Shown one piece after another: positions 45,007-53,779 of a stretch of DNA of 64,000 nt. Source of the DNA: Pseudomonas sp. NFACC02 (GTDB lineage Bacteria; Pseudomonadota; Gammaproteobacteria; Pseudomonadales; Pseudomonadaceae); assembly GCF_900110765.1 (NCBI RefSeq), contig NZ_FOEO01000001.1:186001-250000 (forward strand), written 5' to 3'. Made by a program: the position numbers and the translations under genes. A model generated the notes under the pieces. It searched no databases and was not told where the DNA came from. It saw only the letters and a list, made by a program, of their open reading frames with translations. The stretch's first letter is position 1. Each line of letters opens with the position of its first letter.

Positions 45007-45046
45007 GATTCGGCTTCCTTTTCTTCAAAATTCACAATCTGGAAAT

Positions 45047-45082
45047 AAAAACGCCCAGGCGATGACCGCCCGGGCGTTTTTT
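45047..45082. terminator. Hairpin between ahpC and ahpF
   Basis: ACGCCC (45051-45056) with GGGCGT (45072-45077) and inner GGCG/CGCC form a stem flanked by A- and T-runs, able to stop transcription either way. On the minus strand it would attenuate ahpC read-through into ahpF. Confidence 0.75.
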
Positions 45083-45147
45083 GGGGGCGATGCGGTTTAC
45101 GTGCTAGAGCTCATCGCTCCCGGTCCGGCCATCAACATCATGGGGAC

Positions 45148-45711
45148 TTAGATCTTGCCGACCAGGTCCAGCGATGGAGCCAGCGTCGCTTCGCCTTCCT
45201 TCCACTTGGCTGGGCAGACTTCGCCCGGGTGAGCAGCGACGTACTGAGCAGCCTTGATTTTGCGCAGCAGCTCGGAAGCGTCACGGCCTACACCGCCGTC
45301 GTTCAGCTCAACGATTTTGATCTGACCTTCAGGGTTGATCACGAAGGTGCCACGGTCGGCCAGACCGGCTTCTTCGATCAGAACGTCGAAGTTGCGGGAG
45401 ATGGTCAGGGTTGGGTCACCGATCATGGTGTACTGGATTTTGCCGATCGCTGGCGAGGTGTTGTGCCAGGCAGCGTGAGCGAAGTGGGTGTCAGTCGAAA
45501 CAGAGTAGATTTCCACGCCCAGTTTCTGGAACGCATCGTAGTTGTCAGCCAGGTCTTCCAGTTCAGTTGGGCAGACGAAGGTGAAGTCGGCTGGGTAGAA
45601 GAACACCACAGACCATTTGCCTTTCAGGTCAGCATCCGAAACGTCAACGAAAGAGCCGTTTTTGAAAGCGGTGGCTTTGAACGGTTTTACTTGGCTGTTA
45701 ATGATAGGCAT
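45148..45711 (-). CDS. ahpC: Alkyl hydroperoxide reductase subunit C (typical 2-Cys peroxiredoxin)
   Basis: 187 residues. The peroxidatic cysteine is in [16 protein letters not shown] and the resolving cysteine in [10 protein letters not shown]. It reduces peroxides and peroxynitrite in the cytoplasm and is recycled by AhpF. Strong ribosome site AAGGAGAT before the start. Upstream lie overlapping OxyR-type half-sites. Confidence 0.97.
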   Translation of the reverse strand: MPIINSQVKPFKATAFKNGSFVDVSDADLKGKWSVVFFYPADFTFVCPTELEDLADNYDAFQKLGVEIYSVSTDTHFAHAAWHNTSPAIGKIQYTMIGDPTLTISRNFDVLIEEAGLADRGTFVINPEGQIKIVELNDGGVGRDASELLRKIKAAQYVAAHPGEVCPAKWKEGEATLAPSLDLVGKI

Positions 45712-45815
45712 CGGGTGGATCTCCTTAGGGTTGAAAGATTCGGTGTGTCAAATCGATGGGGAGGATCTTACTCACATTCGTCGGCGATGGCTCATTGGCA
45801 AACCTCATGCTGGCG

Positions 45816-45849
45816 ATTGGTTTTCGCTATAGAGCCACTCTATAAATAG
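45816..45849 (-). promoter_or_regulatory. OxyR-like half-sites upstream of ahpC
   Basis: ATTG-N7-CTAT (45816-45830) and ATAG-N7-CTAT (45829-45843) overlap, and another ATAG lies at 45846-45849. They follow the OxyR half-site pattern ATAG-N7-CTAT about 105-140 bases before the ahpC start, though not in the canonical spacing. The rest of the 346-base gap to 46057 shows nothing further. Confidence 0.5.
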
Positions 45850-46057
45850 AAGAAACCCGTGACACCTGTTCGTGCCTCACGCCCTGCCATGACGAATAGC
45901 CTGAGCCCCCACCTGTTTAAATGCGCTCACAGCCTAGCGAGTTCTTCCGGATCTGTTCAAGTCGCGAAGACATTCGGCGGCAAATCCCGCACAATGCCCT
46001 GTCTCGATGGTATGTAACACTCTTTACGTAACGCGGTACGGTTTGACAGGAGAAGGC

Positions 46058-46774
46058 ATGGCGCGCAGCGGTATAAGCAAGGCAGAGGTCCAGGCCGCAC
46101 GGTTGGCATTGATCGCCCGCGGAGAGAACCCTAGTATCGATGCGGTACGTATCGAGATGGGCAATACGGGCTCAAAGACCACCATACACCGCTTGATGCG
46201 CGAACTGGACGTGGCGGATGGCGAAGCTTCATCCGCTCACATCGACGACGAGCTGATGAACCTTGTCAGTCGACTCGCTGGCCGCCTGCGTGAACAGGCG
46301 CAGGGGCATATCGACGAAGCGCAAGCCAGGCTGGATGCCGAGAAGAAAGTGCTGCAAGACACCCTGCAGCAGACTCAGCGCCAGTTGGCGGATCTGATCG
46401 AACGCCACGCCCTGCAAACCACAAAGCTGGGTACTCAGACGGCCACATTGCTCAGCACACAAAAGGAGCTGCAGAAGGAACAAAAAGAGAACACGCGCCT
46501 GGTCCAAGCCGCCAGGGACGTGGAGTCACGCCTGCGGGAAAAGGATGAGCAGATTCGCTCGTTGGAAGCGCAGCATCTGCAATCGCACACCCAGTGCGCG
46601 CTGCTCCAGGAACGGCTGGACACCGCAGTCAAGGAAAGCGAGAAAATCCAGGAACGACTGACCGAACGCGATCAACAGAACCGGGTGCTGGAACTCATCC
46701 TGATCAAGACTGAAGTAGCGCTGGAAAACCTGCGAACGGCAAAGGCCACCGGACAGTCTCCCAGCGAAGGCTAG
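46058..46774 (+). CDS. KfrA-like DNA-binding coiled-coil protein
   Basis: 238 residues. The first 60 or so form the KfrA N-terminal DNA-binding domain (GISKAEVQAARLALIARGEN, TGSKTTIHRLMRELD); the rest is a nearly continuous coiled coil (residues 75-230). KfrA on plasmids is an autoregulated nucleoid-like protein aiding segregation; chromosomal copies are common in Pseudomonas and their role is unclear. ATG 46058 follows GGAGAAGG; an in-frame start at 46007 lacks one. Its stop TAG shares a CTAG palindrome with the stop of the convergent kinase gene. Confidence 0.83.
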   Translation: MARSGISKAEVQAARLALIARGENPSIDAVRIEMGNTGSKTTIHRLMRELDVADGEASSAHIDDELMNLVSRLAGRLREQAQGHIDEAQARLDAEKKVLQDTLQQTQRQLADLIERHALQTTKLGTQTATLLSTQKELQKEQKENTRLVQAARDVESRLREKDEQIRSLEAQHLQSHTQCALLQERLDTAVKESEKIQERLTERDQQNRVLELILIKTEVALENLRTAKATGQSPSEG

Positions 46775-48483
46775 GCCCCATCCGACGATGACTCGATCAA
46801 CCCGCGCACACGTTGCGCCAGTTCGTCGATGCTGAAGGGTTTGGTCAGCATGTCCATGCCACTTTCGAGAAAGTCGCCTCGCACCTGGGCATTGCGTGCG
46901 TATCCGGTCATGAACAGCACGTGCAGTCCAGGCCGATGCTGACGGGCGATTTCCGCGAGCTGTCGCCCATTCATGCCCGGCAGCCCGACATCGGTGACGA
47001 GCAGATCGATACGCCCGGCGCCCAGCAGGATCGGCAACGCCGCTGCGCCGTCCGACGCCACCTCGACTGAGTAGCCAAGCTCGCGCAGCACGTCGACCAC
47101 CAACATCCGCACATCCGGCTCGTCCTCGACTACCAACACACGCTCGCCCTGACTGGCTCGCGGCGTAGCCGACTCTTCACGTGTCGGCGCCTGTCGCTCG
47201 TTCGATTCGAAGTGGCACGGCAAATACAGATCAATGCGCGTGCCCTGCCCTTCAACGCTGTCGATCTGCACCTGACCGCCCGTCTGGTTGATAAAACCGT
47301 ACACCATCGACAACCCGAGCCCTGTGCCCTGACCGATCGGCTTGGTGGTGAAGAACGGGTCAAAGGCTCGAGCGATCACATCGCTGGACATTCCGGTGCC
47401 GGTATCCTGGACGCTCAGCCGCACATAATCGCCTGGCGCTAGCGAATCGTTCAGGACGGCAACGTGAACCACTTCGGTCTGGATCAGCAAGCGGCCGCCA
47501 TCAGGCATCGCGTCACGCGCATTGATCACCAGATTCAGCAGCGCATTTTCGAGCTGGTGTTCATCGGTGTGGGTCAATCGCAGCGTACTGTTGAGGTCGA
47601 TTTCCAGCTCGATGCTTTCGCCAATCGTCCGCCGCAACAACTCCTCCATCGAGCCAACCATGCGGTTGATGTCCACCGCCGACGTGTTCAGCGACTGACG
47701 CCGGGCAAATGCGAGCAACCGATGGGTCAGTGAGGCCGCCCGGTTAGCGGAGCTCATCGCTGCCTCGATGTAGCGGTCAATTTCCGACACACGCCCGGCG
47801 GCGACGCGACGCTGGATCAGGTCCAGTGCGCCCAGCACGCCGGTGAGCATATTGTTGAAGTCATGGGCAATGCCCCCCGTCAATTGCCCGATCGCGTCCA
47901 TCTTCTGCGCGTGGCGCAATGCCTCTTCAGCCTGAGCGCGCTCGGTGATCTCGATCTGCAGGCGCTCATTGATCTCCGCCAACTCACGCGTGCGCTCCGC
48001 AACGCGCCGCTCCAGACTCTCATTGAGCTCACGCAGGGCATCCTCGGCCCTGACCTGCGCCGTGATGTCGGTGCTCGTGCCCAACCAATAGGTGATGTTG
48101 CCTTGCTCCTCCCGAATGGGCAGTGCCCGGCACAGGAACCAGCGGTACAGCCCGTCTTTGCCACGCAGGGGGAATGTGTCTTCCCAGATCGATCCGGTGG
48201 CAAAGCAGTGGCGCATGCGGGCATCCACGCGCTCCAGATGATCAGGATGATGAAGTGATCGCCACCCCAGGGCCATCATCGCCTCATGCGACGTGCCCGT
48301 GTAGCTGTACCAACGCGCGTTGTACCAGTAAATCCGACCGGCCGGATCAGCTATCCAGGCCAACTGACTCATATTGTCCGCGAGCGTACGGAACTGCCGC
48401 TCACTTTCGTGCAACGCTTGTTCGACAGCGGGCGACTGCTGATCGATCGGGTGGTCGTCAGGCGCAGAGGGATTCAAAGGCAT
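46771..48483 (-). CDS. Hybrid histidine kinase (PAS, HisKA, HATPase, receiver)
   Basis: About 570 residues, no membrane span. A PAS domain with PAC motif (LAWIADPAGRIYWYNARWYS to TYWLGTSTDITAQVRAE), a coiled linker, the H-box IGQLTGGIAHDFNNML, N-box LLNLVINARDAMPDG, G-boxes DTGTGMSSDV and GQGTGLGLSMVYG, and a C-terminal receiver with the phospho-Asp in LLVTDVGLPGMNG. The cytoplasmic sensor and HDFNN-type H-box resemble FixL-like hybrid kinases. The cognate output is not encoded next door. ATG 48483 is chosen; the frame extends to 48555. Confidence 0.88.
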   Translation of the reverse strand: MPLNPSAPDDHPIDQQSPAVEQALHESERQFRTLADNMSQLAWIADPAGRIYWYNARWYSYTGTSHEAMMALGWRSLHHPDHLERVDARMRHCFATGSIWEDTFPLRGKDGLYRWFLCRALPIREEQGNITYWLGTSTDITAQVRAEDALRELNESLERRVAERTRELAEINERLQIEITERAQAEEALRHAQKMDAIGQLTGGIAHDFNNMLTGVLGALDLIQRRVAAGRVSEIDRYIEAAMSSANRAASLTHRLLAFARRQSLNTSAVDINRMVGSMEELLRRTIGESIELEIDLNSTLRLTHTDEHQLENALLNLVINARDAMPDGGRLLIQTEVVHVAVLNDSLAPGDYVRLSVQDTGTGMSSDVIARAFDPFFTTKPIGQGTGLGLSMVYGFINQTGGQVQIDSVEGQGTRIDLYLPCHFESNERQAPTREESATPRASQGERVLVVEDEPDVRMLVVDVLRELGYSVEVASDGAAALPILLGAGRIDLLVTDVGLPGMNGRQLAEIARQHRPGLHVLFMTGYARNAQVRGDFLESGMDMLTKPFSIDELAQRVRGLIESSSDGA

Positions 48484-48594
48484 GGATGCCGAAAAACTCT
48501 TGCTGGTCAAAAAGTGGGTCCTTCCTTCAAAAACAATTGCCCTCCCGATCCTCATCCATGAGGCCGGGCCACATCAGAACCGTGACACCCGGCG

Positions 48595-49950
48595 TCAGCG
48601 TGTCGCCGTACGCATGGTCACGAACTCTTCGGCTGCGGTTGGATGCACGCCGATCGTGTCGTCGAAAATCTGCTTGGTCGCCCCGGCCTTGAGCGCAATC
48701 GCCAGGCTCTGGATGATTTCACCTGCATCCGGGCCGACCATATGGCAACCCAGCACGCGATCGGTTTTGGCATCGACCACCAGCTTCATCAGGGTGCGCT
48801 CCTGATTGCTTGTCAGTGAAAGCTTCATTGGCCGGAAGCGACTTTCGAATATCTGCACGTCGTAACCCGCCTGTCGGGCCTCTTCCTCCGTAAGCCCGAC
48901 GGTGCCGATATTCGGCAGGCTGAACACTGCGGTAGGAATGTGCTGGTAATCCACGGCGCGGTATTGTTCGGGCTTGAACAGACGACGAGCGACGGCCATG
49001 CCCTCGGCGAGCGCGACCGGTGTCAACTGAACCCTGCCTATAACGTCGCCCACCGCGATGATCGACGGCTCGGTGGTCTGATAATGCTCATCGACCTTGA
49101 CGAAGCCTTTGTCGTCGAGCTCGACGTTGACGCTTTCCATGCCCAGGTTGTCCAGCATAGGACGGCGTCCGGTGGCATAGAAAACGCAATCGGTATTAAC
49201 ACTGCTGCCGTCATTGAGCGACAGCTGCAACGTGCCGTCCGCGAGCTTCTCGATCGCTTCGATTTCGGTCTTGAAGCGAATGTCCATGCCGCGCTTGGTC
49301 AGCTCTTCGTGCAGGTGAGTACGCACGCCGCCATCGAAACCACGCAAGAATAATTCGCCGCGATACATCAGCGAGACGTCTGCGCCGAGGCCATTGAAGA
49401 TCGACGCGAATTCAACGGCAATGTAACCCCCGCCCACGATCACGACACGCTTGGGCATCTGCTCGAGAAAGAACACTTCGTTGGAGGTGATGGCGTGTTC
49501 GCGGCCCGGGATATCCGGCGTCTGCGGCCAGCCACCCGTGGCGATCATGATGTGTTCGGCCGTGTGCACCTGGCCGTTGATTTCGACTTCATGCGGGCCG
49601 CGCAACGTTGCATGCCCTTCCATCAGGGTCACGCCGCTGTTGGCCAGCAGGTTGCGGTACACACCGTTGAGGCGATGGATTTCATGATTCTTGTTGGCGA
49701 TCAGGGTGGGCCAATCGAACTCGGCCTCACCGCTGGTCCAGCCAAAGCCTTTGGCTTGTTCGAAGTCTTCGGAGAAATGCGCACCGTACACCAGTAACTT
49801 CTTCGGCACACAACCGACGTTGACACATGTGCCGCCCAGATAACGGCTTTCGGCAACCGCCACGCGGGCACCAAACCCTGCGGAAAAACGCGCAGCGCGA
49901 ACACCCCCGGAACCGGCGCCGATCACAAATAGGTCGAAGTCGTAGCTCAT
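48595..49950 (-). CDS. gor: Glutathione reductase
   Basis: 451 residues. The FAD loop is [20 protein letters not shown], the redox-active disulfide [13 protein letters not shown], the NADPH site [20 protein letters not shown], and the C-terminal dimer-interface histidine [11 protein letters not shown]. It keeps glutathione reduced with NADPH. Start 49950 has AAGGAG upstream. It follows a separate unit (galU) after a terminator-like hairpin. Confidence 0.95.
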   Translation of the reverse strand: MSYDFDLFVIGAGSGGVRAARFSAGFGARVAVAESRYLGGTCVNVGCVPKKLLVYGAHFSEDFEQAKGFGWTSGEAEFDWPTLIANKNHEIHRLNGVYRNLLANSGVTLMEGHATLRGPHEVEINGQVHTAEHIMIATGGWPQTPDIPGREHAITSNEVFFLEQMPKRVVIVGGGYIAVEFASIFNGLGADVSLMYRGELFLRGFDGGVRTHLHEELTKRGMDIRFKTEIEAIEKLADGTLQLSLNDGSSVNTDCVFYATGRRPMLDNLGMESVNVELDDKGFVKVDEHYQTTEPSIIAVGDVIGRVQLTPVALAEGMAVARRLFKPEQYRAVDYQHIPTAVFSLPNIGTVGLTEEEARQAGYDVQIFESRFRPMKLSLTSNQERTLMKLVVDAKTDRVLGCHMVGPDAGEIIQSLAIALKAGATKQIFDDTIGVHPTAAEEFVTMRTATR

Positions 49951-50026
49951 TTCTTTCTCCTTGGCAGGAGGGCTAGCATAACCGCTCCAGCGCGCTCGGC
50001 AAGGTCTGTAGGACAGAAACGACAAA

Positions 50027-50042
50027 GCCACCCGAAGGTGGC
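50027..50042 (-). terminator. Terminator of galU
   Basis: GCCACC (50027-50032) pairs with GGTGGC (50037-50042) around CGAA; on the minus strand TTTGTCGTTT follows. It lies 45 bases after the galU stop. Confidence 0.65.
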
Positions 50043-50087
50043 CTTGTTTGCGGTACAGCTGGCGATCAATTCACCGACACAGCCAGA

Positions 50088-50930
50088 TCACTGAGTGGAT
50101 TTGCCGGTTTTGTAAAAGTGCTCGAAGCAGAAGTTGGTCGCTTCCACATAGCCTTCAGCGCCGCCACAGTCGAAACGCTGGCCTTTGAATTTATACGCCA
50201 GCACGTTGCCTTCGGCCGCCTGCTTCATCAACGCGTCGGTGATCTGGATTTCGCCGCCCTTGCCCGGCTCGGTGTTTTCGATTTTTTCGAAAATGTCCGG
50301 GGTCAGGATGTAGCGACCAATGATCGCCAGGTTCGACGGCGCGACATCCGGCGCTGGCTTCTCGACCATGTCGGTGACGCGGAACAGGCCCGGCTTGATT
50401 TCCTCACCGGCGATCACACCGTACTTGTTGGTTTCGTTCGGGTCGACTTCCTGGATGGCCACGATCGAGCACTTGTATTGCTGGTGCAGCTTGACCATCT
50501 GGGCCAGAACGCCTTCGCCATCCAGGTTCACGCACAGGTCATCCGCCAACACCACGGCGAACGGCTCGTTACCGATCAACGGGCGGCCGCTAAGGATTGC
50601 GTGGCCCAGGCCTTTCATTTCGGTCTGACGGGTATAAGAGAAGCTGCACTCGTCGATCAGGCGGCGGATACCGACCAGGTACTTTTCTTTATCAGTGCCT
50701 TTGATCTGGTGTTCCAGCTCGTAGCTGATGTCGAAATGGTCTTCCAGTGCGCGCTTGCCGCGACCGGTGACGATGGAGATTTCATTCAAACCCGCAGCAA
50801 GTGCTTCTTCCACGCCGTACTGGATCAGTGGCTTGTTGACAACTGCCAGCATCTCTTTAGGCATGGCTTTGGTCGCTGGCAAAAAGCGAGTGCCGTAACC
50901 GGCTGCAGGGAACAAGCATTTCTTGATCAT
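50088..50930 (-). CDS. galU: UTP-glucose-1-phosphate uridylyltransferase
   Basis: 280 residues. The nucleotidyl-transferase loop is FPAAGYGTRFLPATKAMPKE, with MLAVVNKPLIQYGVEEA and DLCVNLDGEGVLAQMVK. It makes UDP-glucose from glucose-1-phosphate (from Pgm, 4.6 kb) for LPS core, exopolysaccharide and trehalose synthesis. Monocistronic in this window. Confidence 0.96.
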   Translation of the reverse strand: MIKKCLFPAAGYGTRFLPATKAMPKEMLAVVNKPLIQYGVEEALAAGLNEISIVTGRGKRALEDHFDISYELEHQIKGTDKEKYLVGIRRLIDECSFSYTRQTEMKGLGHAILSGRPLIGNEPFAVVLADDLCVNLDGEGVLAQMVKLHQQYKCSIVAIQEVDPNETNKYGVIAGEEIKPGLFRVTDMVEKPAPDVAPSNLAIIGRYILTPDIFEKIENTEPGKGGEIQITDALMKQAAEGNVLAYKFKGQRFDCGGAEGYVEATNFCFEHFYKTGKSTQ

Positions 50931-51289
50931 ATAAGTCCTTGATGGGGCTGGGGGTGTTGCGGCGCAGTCTAATCAGGCGGCGGTCACCTTACAATGCCTC
51001 GCCACTGGCCGTTCGCTGCCATGGTAGAGGAATGGATGCGCAGATAGTTCCGCACCCGTTCAGATATTACGACCACCGATCATCAACAAACGGCCAGAGG
51101 CTGCTCGCAAACGTTTTAGGGTTGAAAGTTCGTTAAAGATCCGTCGCGTCACGCGTATGAAGCCGTCCATCTCTTCACAACCGCCACCTGATGACAGGAG
51201 CAAGCGTAGCCCGCTTCATTGGTTTGCGTAGGAAAATAATGTCGTTGCACCGTATCATGGCGGCCTGAATCACTGATCGAGATAGGTCG
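50931..51289. other. Intergenic region without recognised gene
   Basis: The 359 bases between galU and the small plus-strand gene show no ORF with a ribosome site or known motif. The galU promoter must lie at its left end. Confidence 0.5.
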
Positions 51290-51469
51290 ATGCCTGAAGT
51301 CAAAACGGTAAACGGGTACCAGATACAAAAACTGCAAGACGGCAAATGGTGGCTTGTCGGCCACGACCAGGAAGCGGTCGCCGGCCCGTTCGACAGCGAG
51401 CGCAGCGCTGTTGAAGTCGCCGCCGTGTTCGAGGACACGCCTGCTCCCCGTCGCCGCAGCGACCGATAA
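51290..51469 (+). CDS. Small conserved Pseudomonas protein
   Basis: 59 residues. The sequence runs MPEVKTVNGYQIQKLQDGKW, then WLVGHDQEAVAGPFDSERSA, and ends in a basic tail (PRRRSDR). The pattern of a short beta-rich domain (G-K-W-W, A-G-P-F-D-S-x-x-A) recalls small uncharacterised proteins found widely in Pseudomonas. GAGATAGG precedes the ATG and a strong inverted repeat follows the stop, so it is a real transcription unit. No function is known. Confidence 0.8.
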   Translation: MPEVKTVNGYQIQKLQDGKWWLVGHDQEAVAGPFDSERSAVEVAAVFEDTPAPRRRSDR

Positions 51470-51483
51470 TTTCTTCGCTGATC

Positions 51484-51518
51484 CGCCGCTCAGGCCTTAC
51501 AAATGCGTCTGAGCGGCG
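51484..51518 (+). terminator. Terminator of the small gene at 51290
   Basis: CGCCGCTCAG (51484-51493) and CTGAGCGGCG (51509-51518) are a perfect 10-bp stem with a 15-base loop, 14 bases after the stop. Confidence 0.6.
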
Positions 51519-51619
51519 TCTAAACGTGAAATATTCTGGATGATGCCGGAACGATGGCACAGCCCGTCAGTCTTACAAAAGCCTTCCATTAAACCGGCTC
51601 TCATCGCGAAGCATTAGAA

Positions 51620-51901
51620 ATGATCAAGAACCTGTCCATCATTGTTGTACTGGGCCTGACCGGCTGCGCAACTGCGCAAGACACCTACCTGAAAGACGGC
51701 AAACAGGCCCTGAGCATCGACTGCTCCGGCGAAGCCATGTCCTGGGCCGCCTGCTACGAAAAAGCGGATGCCTCGTGCGCCGGCACTGGCTACAACATCA
51801 TCAGCACCAACGGTACGCCGCAACCCAAGGATGCCGACCGGACGCTGGGTGCCGATGTCGGCAACTACAAGACGCGTAATGTCCTGGTGGTGTGCAAATA
51901 G
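51620..51901 (+). CDS. Small lipoprotein
   Basis: 93 residues. A lipoprotein signal with lipobox LTGC (IIVVLGLTGCATAQ) precedes a mature part with four cysteines (DCSGEA, AACYEK, SCAGTG, VVCK), probably two disulfides. It resembles small Pseudomonas lipoproteins of unknown role. It converges on another lipoprotein gene. Confidence 0.82.
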   Translation: MIKNLSIIVVLGLTGCATAQDTYLKDGKQALSIDCSGEAMSWAACYEKADASCAGTGYNIISTNGTPQPKDADRTLGADVGNYKTRNVLVVCK

Positions 51902-51934
51902 TCCACGTTCTCAGGGCAGTCAGTCAGCGGGGTA

Positions 51935-52291
51935 TCACTCTCCTGAAATGCAGGCAGTCACTGCGTGCTGAATATCTTTGGGTCGCAGCGGATTGTTGCC
52001 ACCGCTTTCGAACAGTTTGATTGAACTGCCCCCCGATCGCTTCTCGACATCCACGATCGCGGTCGGCGTATCGCTGGTGAACTTCTGTGGAACGATGATG
52101 CGCATGCCCTCATGATGGGCCTCGATCTGCGGAGGCTTTCGGCTGTCACCGATCCTCGCGATGAAACATTCGGTGTATTCCTGAGGGTTCTTGCCCGACA
52201 TCACACTCATGGTGGGCGGCGTGTGCTCAATCTCGGTGACAGAGGCACAGCCGGTCATCGCCAGGGCCAGAACAACAACAGCCAGTTTCAT
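51935..52291 (-). CDS. Small lipoprotein
   Basis: 118 residues. Lipobox MTGC (VVVLALAMTGCASVTEIE). The mature part holds two cysteines (ECFIAR, TACISG) and no motif I recognise. AGGGA precedes the start. Its role is unknown. Confidence 0.8.
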   Translation of the reverse strand: MKLAVVVLALAMTGCASVTEIEHTPPTMSVMSGKNPQEYTECFIARIGDSRKPPQIEAHHEGMRIIVPQKFTSDTPTAIVDVEKRSGGSSIKLFESGGNNPLRPKDIQHAVTACISGE

Positions 52292-52460
52292 ACAATCCCT
52301 CCAGTAAAGGTGCTACGACAAGCGGGCATTCGATAAAGTCCGTGCTCTCGTCATTTTTTTAGCGGCAAATCCGCTCATGACACTGCGGGTGCGGACAACG
52401 CCCGCATGCACCGTGCTATCGTTTCGGGTTTTCAAGAATGCCCTGCCCACGGAGACACCC

Positions 52461-52766
52461 ATGAAATTCGTACACCAGCGCGAGCATCTTAACGAGGACG
52501 ACGTGGTCGTCATCGAATGCTCCCAGCTCTGCAACATCCGCCTGATGAGCGACGCGAATTTCCGCAGTTTCAAAAACGGCGGACGCCATACTTATCACGG
52601 TGGCGCATTCGATCGCTTCCCGGCCAAGATCGCAGTGCCGAGCACCGGCTTCTGGAACATCACCATCGACACCGCCGGGCGCAAAATGGACACCCATGGC
52701 GGTCGAAAAACGACGTTCACCCACTCGATCAAAATCGTGCGCCGAACATCATCGCGCCTGCGCTGA
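52461..52766 (+). CDS. DUF1883 protein
   Basis: 101 residues. NIRLMSDANFRSFKNGGRHT, YHGGAFDRFPAKIAVPSTGF and WNITIDTAG match the DUF1883 beta-sandwich (N-V-R-L-M-D-x-x-N-F, Y-x-G-G, P-x-x-G-x-W). In other bacteria this domain is also found fused to TIR domains; here it stands alone. ATG 52461 follows a GGAGA ribosome site; the frame extends to 52377 without one. Confidence 0.8.
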   Translation: MKFVHQREHLNEDDVVVIECSQLCNIRLMSDANFRSFKNGGRHTYHGGAFDRFPAKIAVPSTGFWNITIDTAGRKMDTHGGRKTTFTHSIKIVRRTSSRLR

Positions 52767-52844
52767 CCAGTCGCTCATTAAACACCGCCAGGCGTGAAAG
52801 CTTTGTTGCTGCGCCATCCTTATCCCGCTCTCAAGGAACACAAC

Positions 52845-53024
52845 GTGACCGCAACTGCCCCTGTCGTCAAATATGCCATCAGCTACAAACTCAACGGTGA
52901 ACGTCGCTTCGAGTTTGCACTCCTGAAATCGCCCTCCTCGGAAGAAGCCCTGGCTGCACTGCAAAAAATGCACAGTGGCAGCAACGATGTGATCAGCGAT
53001 GTCAAAGTCAGCAAGGCACTCTGA
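52845..53024 (+). CDS. Small hypothetical protein
   Basis: 59 residues starting at GTG 52845, with AAGGAAC 5 bases upstream. VVKYAISYKLNGERRFEFAL and SSEEALAALQKMHSG suggest a beta-beta-alpha domain. No family is recognised. It lies 25 bases before alkB and 78 bases after the DUF1883 gene, so the three may be one operon. Confidence 0.65.
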   Translation: MTATAPVVKYAISYKLNGERRFEFALLKSPSSEEALAALQKMHSGSNDVISDVKVSKAL

Positions 53025-53049
53025 CACCCCTATAACCGGTAACGCCGCG

Positions 53050-53730
53050 ATGATGCACCGCAAAGGCACCACCCCCGCTACGCTCGATCTGTTTGACGAC
53101 GACACACCGCAACCGTTGGCCTGCGAAAACATCGGCCCTCGGTCCTTTGTGCTTCGCGGCTTCGCCCTGCCGTTCATCGATCGCGTGCTGCTCTCCCTTG
53201 CGTCAGTGCTCACCCGCGCCCCCTTTCGCAACATGGTCACACCCGGGGGCCACACGATGTCTGTGGCGCTAAGCAGTTGCGGGCAGTTCGGCTGGACCAC
53301 CGATCGCAGCGGCTACAAGTACACCCGCATTGATCCGCAGACGGGAAAACCCTGGCCCGAGATGCCTGAGGTGTTCATGGAGCTGGCGCGCTCGGCCGCC
53401 GATGCTGCGGGCTTCGCCGGCTTTGTCCCGGATGCCTGCCTGATCAACCGCTACATTCCGGGCGCAAAGATGTCGCTGCATCAGGACAAGGATGAACAGG
53501 GCTATGAATGGCCGGTGGTGTCGATTTCGCTCGGCATCCCGGCCATGTTCCTGTTTGGTGGGCACCTGCGCAGCGATGCCACCCAACGCGTGCCGCTGTT
53601 TCATGGCGACGTGGTGGTCTGGGGCGGCGAAGACCGGCTGAGGTTTCATGGCGTGATGCCCGTCAAACAGGCCGAGCACCCACAGCTCGGTGAACAGCGG
53701 ATCAATTTCACCTTCCGCAAGGCGCGCTAA
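53050..53730 (+). CDS. alkB: Alpha-ketoglutarate-dependent DNA dealkylase AlkB
   Basis: 226 residues. Iron ligands are in LHQDKDE (HxD) and RFHGVMPV (His); the 2-oxoglutarate arginines in GEQRINFTFRKAR. NRYIPGAKMSLHQDKDEQ and SLGIPAMFLFGG are the AlkB signature. It reverses 1-methyladenine and 3-methylcytosine lesions by oxidative demethylation. Two adjacent ATGs (53050, 53053) are possible starts. Confidence 0.95.
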   Translation: MMHRKGTTPATLDLFDDDTPQPLACENIGPRSFVLRGFALPFIDRVLLSLASVLTRAPFRNMVTPGGHTMSVALSSCGQFGWTTDRSGYKYTRIDPQTGKPWPEMPEVFMELARSAADAAGFAGFVPDACLINRYIPGAKMSLHQDKDEQGYEWPVVSISLGIPAMFLFGGHLRSDATQRVPLFHGDVVVWGGEDRLRFHGVMPVKQAEHPQLGEQRINFTFRKAR

Positions 53731-53779
53731 ACGCCATCAGCTCGTCGCACCTGCCGCCCTGGCGTCGCGTCAGGCAGCG

